Source of the DNA: an uncultured Fidelibacterota bacterium | GTDB lineage: Bacteria > Fidelibacterota > Marinisomatia > Marinisomatales > UBA1611 | NCBI GenBank assembly: GCA_913043235.1 | Contig: CAJWLO010000011.1 | Span: forward strand, 1 to 64,000 | Length of the DNA: 64,000 nt | Direction of reading: 5' to 3' | In this document: positions 57,077 through 64,000 of the stretch, one piece after another | Numbering within the stretch: position 1 is the stretch's first letter | Layout of the letters: the number at the start of each line of letters is the position of its first letter | Position numbers and translations under genes: made by a program | The notes under the pieces: generated by a model | Told to the model about the DNA's origin: nothing | The model's input: only the letters and a program-made list of their open reading frames with translations | Database searches by the model: none

Positions 57077-57742
57077 TTACTCCACAGTTAAACAAAATTC
57101 TTGGATGGTTTGAACGGGGTCATCTGCTTTAAATATTTCCGACCCTGCTACGATTACATCTGCTCCAGAATCCAAGACTTTACTTACATTATGTAGCTTG
57201 ATACCACCGTCTACTTCAATCAAAACACGGTCCAGACAATTATCATTTAAATATTGTTTGGTCTGGGAGATTCTTTCATTAGAATCAGGTAGATAGCTTT
57301 GCCCACCAAACCCAGGTTCTACACTCATAATGAGAACCAAATCCACTTTATCCAAAATAGGATAAATATCTGACAATAGAGTTTTCGGTTTGACAGACAC
57401 ACCTGCCTTACAACCACATGATTTAATAAACTCAATGATTCCTTCTGGATCATCTGTAGCCTCTATATGAAATGTAATATTATCTGCCCCGGCCCTCGCG
57501 AATGGTTCTACCAATTTTTCAGGATTAATCACCATCATATGTACATCTATGAATTTTTTTGTTTTGTGTCGGATTGATTTTACGATTGGAGGGCCAACGG
57601 TCAGATTTGGAACAAACTGATTATCCATTACATCTACATGGATCCAATGAGCACCTCCTTCATCACATTGTTTTAAGGCTGTTTTTAAATCCGAAAAATC
57701 TGCAGATAATATCGATGGTGCTAGCTTGAATCTCGGTATCAT
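57077..57742 (-). CDS. rpe: Ribulose-phosphate 3-epimerase
   Basis: 221 aa TIM barrel. LAPSILSADFSDLKTALKQC, WIHVDVMDNQFVPNLTVGPP, VHMMVINPEKLVEPFARAGA and LIMSVEPGFGGQSYLPDS are the signatures with metal-binding His and Asp residues. First gene of the pentose phosphate trio. Confidence 0.95.
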   Translation of the reverse strand: MIPRFKLAPSILSADFSDLKTALKQCDEGGAHWIHVDVMDNQFVPNLTVGPPIVKSIRHKTKKFIDVHMMVINPEKLVEPFARAGADNITFHIEATDDPEGIIEFIKSCGCKAGVSVKPKTLLSDIYPILDKVDLVLIMSVEPGFGGQSYLPDSNERISQTKQYLNDNCLDRVLIEVDGGIKLHNVSKVLDSGADVIVAGSEIFKADDPVQTIQEFCLTVE

Positions 57743-57792
57743 TTTAAGGCTAAGAAGTTATGAATAACGGCAGAATCATAAAATAAAATGAC

Positions 57793-59070
57793 CTATCTCA
57801 TCTTTCCAGAAACACTTCTAAATAGAGCTTGTTCGAAATATTCGTTCGATTTATAACACCTTCCCATCACTGACTGCCATAATTTTTTTTCTTCCATGCA
57901 TAAATAAAAAAATACATCATCATGCCAAGAAGAAAATGTATTATAAATTCCACTGAATATCTTTTTCTTTATTTCAAAAGGGTACGATTCTTTCCCGGAA
58001 GCATTTGACATAGGCATCTGCAATACTTTACTAGGGATTCCGAGTTTTCGTAAATTTTTAATGGCCGGTTTAATAAATGTGAGTGTCCCCATTGAAATCA
58101 TTCCCACATTTTCAGGCTCAAACTGGCCCATTACCTGCTCTACAACCTGATTATAATCATTTTCCCAGCCGTTATAATAAACAATCGGATGAAAATGGAA
58201 TCCCACAATTATCCCGGCTTCAACCATCTTACGGGCAGCACTTATCCGTTGATCTAAAGAAGCGGTAAAATGTTCTTCATGATCAATAATAACCTGAGGA
58301 TTTAATGACCAGGAGATGAAAATATTTGGTGGAAGTTCATGGGTAAGAAAATAATCTATTTCTTTTGATTTTGTTTTGAACTCCAATATAATATTGGTGT
58401 TTTTCCTGGCAAATTCTACTTGAGCATCCAGTACTCCACCACGATTACCCAAAGCCAGTGAGTCTGATGACTGGCCTGACCCTATATGATAATTCTGTTT
58501 CGGATTTAGTTGTATTTGGTCCAATTTTTCTGCGAGATTAGACTCCACAGATACTGCACCATCTTTATAAAACGTCTGTATACTACAGTAACTGCAGCCA
58601 AGGCTACAGCCTTGAATTGCATCGATGGTAATAAGATTACAACAGACCGTTTTCTCCGATGCTACTGGACACGGGCCAAATACTTCATTATCGCCTGTAT
58701 TGTTTGTGACTTTCCTAACAACACTTTTAACTTTGGGTGCCTTTGGACCATAATTGGATGGATTATTTTTCAGAGTATTCCAATGGTCCTGAAACTCCTT
58801 TAAAATATGTTTTTTAGAATTGTGATTTGATTCAGGAAAATGGGATGCTATTCGATTTAATCGATCAACTACAAAATTATCTCCCCACATTTTTAAATCG
58901 ATGGATATTTCTGAAACCTGCCGTAATTCCTGATAGCTGAGATTCCAAGCACTACCAAACTCAAAAATAAAATCTTGCAGGTCTCTATCCAAACTCTGAA
59001 ATAATGTTTCCTGGCTGAAAGCACTTAGTTTAGTGGAATAACTGTTTTTTATTTTTGATAAATCCATCAT
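57793..59070 (-). CDS. SPL-family radical SAM protein
   Basis: 425 aa. CSLGCSYCSIQTFY is a CxxxCxxC cluster of the spore photoproduct lyase kind, after ECPV-like FGPCPVASEKTVCCNLITI. IILEFKTKSKEIDYFL and HELPPNIFISWSLNPQVII follow, with RISAARKMVEAGIIVGFHFH later, all found in SplB relatives. No sporulation gene is seen here, so it may repair another photoproduct or modify nucleic acid or protein. The N-terminal 115 residues are unassigned. It may be cotranscribed with rpe (50 bp apart). Confidence 0.83.
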   Translation of the reverse strand: MMDLSKIKNSYSTKLSAFSQETLFQSLDRDLQDFIFEFGSAWNLSYQELRQVSEISIDLKMWGDNFVVDRLNRIASHFPESNHNSKKHILKEFQDHWNTLKNNPSNYGPKAPKVKSVVRKVTNNTGDNEVFGPCPVASEKTVCCNLITIDAIQGCSLGCSYCSIQTFYKDGAVSVESNLAEKLDQIQLNPKQNYHIGSGQSSDSLALGNRGGVLDAQVEFARKNTNIILEFKTKSKEIDYFLTHELPPNIFISWSLNPQVIIDHEEHFTASLDQRISAARKMVEAGIIVGFHFHPIVYYNGWENDYNQVVEQVMGQFEPENVGMISMGTLTFIKPAIKNLRKLGIPSKVLQMPMSNASGKESYPFEIKKKIFSGIYNTFSSWHDDVFFYLCMEEKKLWQSVMGRCYKSNEYFEQALFRSVSGKMR

Positions 59071-59106
59071 TAGCTTATAGATATTTTTTCAAGGCATAAA
59101 ATGATT

Positions 59107-60297
59107 TTAATAGTGGGCCACATCCTTAAAAACACGTTTAAAATTCCCGCCGAGTATTTTTTTGATATCTCTTTGATGATATCCTCTTTCAATCAGTTTT
59201 TTTGTTAAGCTGGGCAGTTTGGCTATATTTTCTATTCCCACAGGAAGAACTTCCACACCATCCCAGTCAGCACCCAACCCCACATGATCGGCACCAATCA
59301 AATTTACGATATAATCAATATGGTCAATCACATTATCCAGATCAGGAGCAACAGCACTCAAATATGGTTCCAGAAGGGTATTTTCCGCATACCATAAATC
59401 ATTGCTTTCAGGTTCATATATATCGGCCAATGAATCTAGTTGTGGCTGAAACTGCTGGCGAATCTTTTTTCCCTTTTTAGAAAAGTTTGAGTCAATATAC
59501 GCAGGGTAAAAGTTGACAAATACAACTCCTTTATTTTTTTCCAAAGCCAATAATTGTTCATCTTTTAGATTGCGAAAATGGGGACAAAGCGAATAAACGG
59601 ATGAATGTGAAGCAATAATGGGTTTTGTGGTAATCTCCAAAACGTCCCAGAAGGTCTGTTCACCAGCATGAGAAACATCAATCATTATGCCCAAGTTATT
59701 ACATCTACGAACCACTTGCTGACCAAAATTTGTCAAACCCGAAAATATAAGATTGTCCTTATTCTCCGTTTCATCTTTAGCAGAAGTGGCCCAGTCTGTG
59801 GAATTATTCCAGGTCAGGCTCAGATAGCGCATGCCTCGGTTGTATAATGTGTCCAGTTTTGAGAGGTCATTCTCAATCACATGCCCACCCTCCACGCCGA
59901 TCATGCAGGACAAAATATCATGCTGGTCATTGTAAAGAATATCTTGATAATTATACGGAATCGACCATTGATCCGGAACACGGGAACAGAGATACTCTAG
60001 TTGACTAATCATCGTATTGGCATAATTATAATACTCTTCTGGATCGATCGTACTAGGAGATACCCAGACTGAAAATACCTGAAGATCCACCCCTCCATTT
60101 TGAAATTTGACCAGATCCGAGTGACTTTCAGGAAGATCTATGAGGATGTTTCGCCCCATCATAGAGCGCAATAAAACATCATTATGGGTATCAGCGACAA
60201 AGGCCTGATGGTGTATATCGTTAGCATTCCTGTTATACGTTTTTTGTGCAAAGATGACCAAAAATATGATAACTAATAATATACTATATTTATTCAT
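59107..60297 (-). CDS. Membrane dipeptidase (M19 family)
   Basis: 396 aa with a signal sequence (MNKYSILLVIIFLVIFAQ). Zinc ligands of the M19 dizinc site are visible: FVADTHNDVLLRS, CMIGVEGGHVIEN, IMIDVSHAGEQTF, PIIASHSSVYSLCPHFRN and the late HVGLGADWDGVEVLPVGIEN. It cleaves dipeptides or beta-lactams outside the cytoplasm. 3 bp after the lipoprotein gene. Confidence 0.92.
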   Translation of the reverse strand: MNKYSILLVIIFLVIFAQKTYNRNANDIHHQAFVADTHNDVLLRSMMGRNILIDLPESHSDLVKFQNGGVDLQVFSVWVSPSTIDPEEYYNYANTMISQLEYLCSRVPDQWSIPYNYQDILYNDQHDILSCMIGVEGGHVIENDLSKLDTLYNRGMRYLSLTWNNSTDWATSAKDETENKDNLIFSGLTNFGQQVVRRCNNLGIMIDVSHAGEQTFWDVLEITTKPIIASHSSVYSLCPHFRNLKDEQLLALEKNKGVVFVNFYPAYIDSNFSKKGKKIRQQFQPQLDSLADIYEPESNDLWYAENTLLEPYLSAVAPDLDNVIDHIDYIVNLIGADHVGLGADWDGVEVLPVGIENIAKLPSLTKKLIERGYHQRDIKKILGGNFKRVFKDVAHY

Positions 60298-60300
60298 GAT

Positions 60301-60720
60301 TTAATCCCATTCAAAACCGGAAACGCTGTCTGTCTTTGTACTGATTTCAATAATGTTGTAGTCCTGCATTTCCGAAATAAAATAATATAAAAATTTCGTC
60401 TTTTCCTCATCATCAATCCAGACAGAATCTGGCAGACCAAATGTTCCCAGGACATCTGTTTCAGCCGGCTGCTCCCTTAGAAACTCCCATATATCATAAC
60501 CGGTTAAATATCCTCGAGAATATACGGTCTCCTGTACGAGGTCTGGGCGGGAATATTTTGTAGGAGGCAGTGTAATAGGAAGTGATGGTAATGGTTCCTG
60601 TTTAGGTTGTTTTAATGTTTCTTTTTCTGCCTGGTTTACTTTAACACCTTGTACGCTTGGCGGTGGCGGAGAAGCGCAGGTAAAAAAGAATAAACTGCAA
60701 ATGATAATTCTAATGAACAT
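60301..60720 (-). CDS. Predicted lipoprotein of unknown function
   Basis: 139 aa from ATG 60720. Signal MFIRIIICSLFFFTCASPPP has a lipobox-like FFTC, then a Pro-rich linker (EPLPSLPITLPPTKYSRPDL). The globular part, YLTGYDIWEFLREQPAETDV then GTFGLPDSVWIDDEEKTKFL, recalls small lipoproteins such as SmpA/BamE-like folds that begin with a Gly-x-Pro turn, but this is a guess. Upstream Met at 60762 is less likely. Confidence 0.7.
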   Translation of the reverse strand: MFIRIIICSLFFFTCASPPPPSVQGVKVNQAEKETLKQPKQEPLPSLPITLPPTKYSRPDLVQETVYSRGYLTGYDIWEFLREQPAETDVLGTFGLPDSVWIDDEEKTKFLYYFISEMQDYNIIEISTKTDSVSGFEWD

Positions 60721-60868
60721 CCCAAAAAATACTTTTATTAAAAACGTGCAAACAACATCCAAATACTGGTAAATATTAATGAACTAATGATCAATATAAT
60801 AATTCTAACATTGGCGGAGATCAAAATTGTCTTAATTTCTGTACTATTTATTTGTAAGGATATATTTT

Positions 60869-61681
60869 ATGTCAGATACGATAACCAAAGACCGCTTTTA
60901 TTTTGACCCGGAATTCGTGGGCAGCCCCGATGGCCGAACTATTAGAATTATGTCCGAGTATTACGGTCCTCTAAGGCGTCTGCGTAGAAAAAAAGTTTAC
61001 GATACTATTGTATTTTTCGGTTCGGCCCGCATCAAATCAAGAGCCGATGCTCAGCAGGCTCTTGATAACGCATCTAATCATAAAAAAGACGTATCTATTA
61101 ATCGCCTAAAAAAAGATTTGGAAATGGCGCAGTATTATGAAGATGCAAGAGCTCTATCCGGGGAATTCACTAAATGGAGCAAAGGACTTAAGGACGCGAA
61201 ACACCGCTACATCATTTGTTCTGGCGGAGGTCCCGGAATTATGGAAGCTTCCAATCGTGGAGCTAATGAAGCTGGTGGAATATCTGTGGGGCTAACCATT
61301 TCCCTTCCTGAAGAAAAATCAGGTAATCCCTGGATTACAGATGGTCTTGATCTCAAATTTCATTACTTTTTCATGCGTAAATTTTGGTTTCTCTATTTGG
61401 CCAAAGCTTTGGTCGTATGGCCCGGCGGGTTTGGAACTTTAGATGAACTGATGGAATTACTAACCTTGATTCAAACAGAAAAGATCAAGAAACGAGTACC
61501 TATTGTGCTATATGGAAAAGAATTCTGGGAAAACGTAATCAACTGGGATTATTTATTGGAGATGGGTACTATTTCGAATGATGATCTGGAATTATTTCAC
61601 ATCTCCAACAGTAAAAAAGATACCTTTAATTATGTAACTTCCTTTATTGAGAAACACCACTTAAAAGGTCCCAATTTTTGA
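60869..61681 (+). CDS. LOG family (cytokinin riboside monophosphate phosphoribohydrolase-like)
   Basis: 270 aa Rossmann-like protein. SGGGPGIMEASNRGANEAGG and PGGFGTLDELMELLTLIQTE carry the PGGxGTxxE motif that defines the family. Hydrolyses nucleoside monophosphates to free bases. A longer N-terminus (to ~80) is typical of the larger group. Shine-Dalgarno TAAGGA is 9 bases before the ATG. The stop codon overlaps the next start. Confidence 0.92.
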   Translation: MSDTITKDRFYFDPEFVGSPDGRTIRIMSEYYGPLRRLRRKKVYDTIVFFGSARIKSRADAQQALDNASNHKKDVSINRLKKDLEMAQYYEDARALSGEFTKWSKGLKDAKHRYIICSGGGPGIMEASNRGANEAGGISVGLTISLPEEKSGNPWITDGLDLKFHYFFMRKFWFLYLAKALVVWPGGFGTLDELMELLTLIQTEKIKKRVPIVLYGKEFWENVINWDYLLEMGTISNDDLELFHISNSKKDTFNYVTSFIEKHHLKGPNF

Positions 61682-64000
61682 AGCCATTCGTTATTTCATT
61701 ATTATTTTTTCTGCAAACTTTGCTGGCCCAAATCGAGCCGGTGGAAGATATTCATATAAATAAACCCCGTGTCTGGGCACTGACCCATGGTATGATCCAT
61801 ACCGAACCGGGAGATTTCATAAAAGATGGTACAATTGTTATCCGGGACGGTAAGATCGAAAAGGTGGGTCGCTATATCAAGGTACCACTGGATGCCTATG
61901 AAGTTAACCTTGAAGGCGCCCACGTCTATGCCGGATTTATTGATAGTTGGCTTACGGTAAAACAGGATGAAAAAACAACAAGCCCCAACCAGCACTGGAA
62001 TTCAAAAATCCGTGCCAATTACCGTGCCATGGATGACCTTAAAATCAAAGAAAAAGATCTGAAAGCTCTTCACTCTTTGGGAATGACCGCGGCGCACGTG
62101 GTCCCGGAAAAAGGAATCATCAAAGGTCAATCTGATCTAGTAGTTTTATCAAATACGCCTGTTTCTGTTTCTGAGTCAGTGGCTCAGGTATTGGAATTTA
62201 AAGCAAGCGACTGGAGCGATCGTGAATATCCGAATTCATTGCTGGGAACCATTGCCCTTATTCGCCAGACCATAATCGATGCTGAATGGTATCAAAAAGC
62301 ACGCGCTATAGCCAAAAAATTTCCAACTGATAATGAACCTGTGAAATACAATGCGTCCCTGGAAACCCTAGAAAAATTCAGAGCCAATCGACTACCAATG
62401 CTGTTCATGACCAATCATGAACATACAGCTATACGGGCTTTAAATATCTGTGATGAATTTAATCTGAATCCCTGGCTTTTGGGCAGCGGGTTTGAATATC
62501 GCCGCCTGGATGAACTAGAAAAACTCAAACCTTTCATCATTCTACCCTTAGATTTTCCTGCCAAACCCCGGGTTACAGATGCTTTTACAGCGCTCCAATA
62601 TGATACTGAACAATTAAAACACTGGGATCTGGCACCAGATAACATTTTCAGGATTCAAGATAAGGGACTGTTTTTTAGTTTATCCTCCCACGGCCTTAAG
62701 AAAAAATCTCAATTTAGGACCAATCTGCAGAGAATCATTGACCGGGGATTTTCCAAGGATGTGGCTCTGGCCGCCATTACCACCTACCCGGCAGAAGCAA
62801 TGGGTGTTGACAAAATCCTAGGTAAAATCCAACCTGGCTATATGGCCAATCTAGTTATTGTGGATGGAGATTATTTCAACTCAAAATCTAGGATCACTTC
62901 TGTCTGGGTTGAAGGTGATGAATATTTTGTGGCAACTAAAAAGTCATACAGTTTAAAAGGGAAATGGAAACTTTCTATTGGCAATGAAAAATACGACCTA
63001 GAGTTCACCACTCCTTCCCTGGATAAGGATCCCCTGGCTTATACCTACCCACCAGAAAAAATCAATTCGTATCTGATGGGTATTGTACAGGTTGATAATA
63101 AAAAATATACTCTTCGGGATATTAAAGTATTTGAGCAAAATTTTTCATATACTGCGGATGGTATCGCTTTTGGAATGGACGGTAGTATTTCTTTTAATTC
63201 CACAGTTGCTAAAGATAAATTTTCAGGAACTGCTAGTGATGGTGTTGATTTAATTATTCCTTTTACTGCACAACGATCTACACCTGTGAAAACAGTTAAG
63301 CGCATCCAGGAAAGTAAAAGTGATCTGACAGTTCATTACCCAGAAGGAGCCTATGGTATAGCAATAAAGCGAACCCTGCCCAATGCGGTCTTATTCAGTG
63401 ATGCCACTCTCTGGACCAGCGGCCCGAAAGGGATTCTGGAAGATTGGGATATTCTATTTGTAGACGGTAGAATTGACAAAGTAGCGCCTGATATTTCTGT
63501 CCCCAGAGGTAGCGCAATGGTCATCGATGCCAGTGGAAAACATATCACCCCGGGACTCATCGACTGCCATAGCCATTCGGCTGCCGCTTCTATCAATGAA
63601 GGTGCACAATCCGTAACAGCAGAAGTGCGAATACGAGATGTTCTTAATGCCGATGATATTAACATTTACCGACAGCTTGGTGGCGGCCTAACCTGTGCCA
63701 ATATTCTTCATGGATCTGCTAATTCTATTGGCGGTCAGAATGCAGTCATTAAACTGCGCTGGGGTCTAGGACCCAACGAATTGTTGTTTAAAAAAGCACC
63801 ACAAGGGATCAAATTTGCCCTGGGTGAAAATGTTAAACAGGCCAATTGGGCAGGCACCAACCGATACCCGCAGACCCGTATGGGTGTAGAACAGGTGATC
63901 CGGGATGCATTTAAGGCTGCCCAAGATTATGCTCACCGCTGGGATACCTACCAGAAAAGTGCTAAAATGCAACGCGTCAAGGTTCCACCCAGAAGGGATC
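61678..64000 (+). CDS. Secreted tandem amidohydrolase, N-terminal part
   Basis: 774 codons are visible and the frame is open to the window end; total length probably near 1000. It starts at TTG 61678, overlapping the LOG stop as TTGA, with a signal peptide KPFVISLLFFLQTLLAQ. The first module (to ~430) has amidohydrolase-like DGTIVIRDGKIEKVG and AGFIDSW but lacks the HxH metal ligands. The second, from ~590, has WDILFVDGRIDKVAPD and ITPGLIDCHSHSAA with the HxH pair. Such paired proteins are common in FCB bacteria. The substrate is unknown. Confidence 0.88.
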   Translation, partial: MKPFVISLLFFLQTLLAQIEPVEDIHINKPRVWALTHGMIHTEPGDFIKDGTIVIRDGKIEKVGRYIKVPLDAYEVNLEGAHVYAGFIDSWLTVKQDEKTTSPNQHWNSKIRANYRAMDDLKIKEKDLKALHSLGMTAAHVVPEKGIIKGQSDLVVLSNTPVSVSESVAQVLEFKASDWSDREYPNSLLGTIALIRQTIIDAEWYQKARAIAKKFPTDNEPVKYNASLETLEKFRANRLPMLFMTNHEHTAIRALNICDEFNLNPWLLGSGFEYRRLDELEKLKPFIILPLDFPAKPRVTDAFTALQYDTEQLKHWDLAPDNIFRIQDKGLFFSLSSHGLKKKSQFRTNLQRIIDRGFSKDVALAAITTYPAEAMGVDKILGKIQPGYMANLVIVDGDYFNSKSRITSVWVEGDEYFVATKKSYSLKGKWKLSIGNEKYDLEFTTPSLDKDPLAYTYPPEKINSYLMGIVQVDNKKYTLRDIKVFEQNFSYTADGIAFGMDGSISFNSTVAKDKFSGTASDGVDLIIPFTAQRSTPVKTVKRIQESKSDLTVHYPEGAYGIAIKRTLPNAVLFSDATLWTSGPKGILEDWDILFVDGRIDKVAPDISVPRGSAMVIDASGKHITPGLIDCHSHSAAASINEGAQSVTAEVRIRDVLNADDINIYRQLGGGLTCANILHGSANSIGGQNAVIKLRWGLGPNELLFKKAPQGIKFALGENVKQANWAGTNRYPQTRMGVEQVIRDAFKAAQDYAHRWDTYQKSAKMQRVKVPPRRD

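Overview
The window is an AT-rich stretch of a bacterial chromosome that looks like a marine member of the FCB superphylum, most likely Candidatus Marinimicrobia (SAR406) or a close relative. The clues are a secreted protein with a C-terminal NYPNPFNP type IX secretion sorting domain, a Bacteroidetes-like short ketol-acid reductoisomerase, a GSII-type glutamine synthetase and a SAM-I riboswitch. Shine-Dalgarno sites of the AGGA/GGAG type are common. I see no rRNA, tRNA, CRISPR array, IS element or phage gene. The taxonomic placement is an inference from gene content, not from a marker gene.

Layout. (1) 1-11561, minus strand: one long branched-chain amino acid operon, ilvD-ilvB-two ilvN/H paralogs-ilvC-leuB-leuA-leuC-leuD-cimA. 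It starts from a good promoter and a leader that encodes an Ile/Leu/Val-rich peptide and can form mutually exclusive RNA stems, which looks like an undescribed attenuator. (2) 11605-13194: asnB. (3) 13583-23034, plus strand: a SAM-I riboswitch followed by metY, metA, thrA, asd, thrB, thrC and a Cys/Met-metabolism PLP enzyme. Together these run aspartate semialdehyde and homoserine into threonine and methionine. (4) 23477-26235: a secreted trio (YwqK/MORN lipoprotein, SCO protein, YHYH protein with T9SS tail). (5) 26255-29667: SOUL protein, GSII glutamine synthetase, two Lrp/AsnC regulators and a small membrane protein.

(6) 29735-32963: peroxide-defence block with PerR-like regulator, rubrerythrin, Fe-S/CCG protein and DUF3501 protein. 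A divergent Cys-rich small protein shares a 29-bp palindromic operator. (7) 33000-37712: transporters and membrane proteins, a glutamate-synthase-like pseudogene and a universal stress protein. (8) 37709-46224, minus strand: an inorganic sulfur block (ArsR, TusA, DsrE-like, a decayed second tusA, rhodanese/persulfide-dioxygenase-like protein, a fused 4Fe-4S/NrfD subunit, a cytoplasmic molybdopterin oxidoreductase and an SLC13 permease). It reads as a candidate persulfide-to-sulfite-to-sulfate pathway. MobA for the cofactor and a class V aminotransferase lie next to it.

(9) 48488-54578: an unusual ATP-dependent redox system made of an HgdB-like protein, a 1182-residue double ASKHA activase, a small acidic protein and a membrane-anchored DUF1858 protein. 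(10) 54600-57742: rpiB, tkt and rpe of the pentose phosphate pathway. (11) 57793-64000: an SPL-family radical SAM protein, an M19 dipeptidase, a lipoprotein, a LOG-family protein and the start of a large secreted tandem amidohydrolase. The least-described parts are the ilv leader, the activase system and the sulfur block with its pseudogene and fusion.
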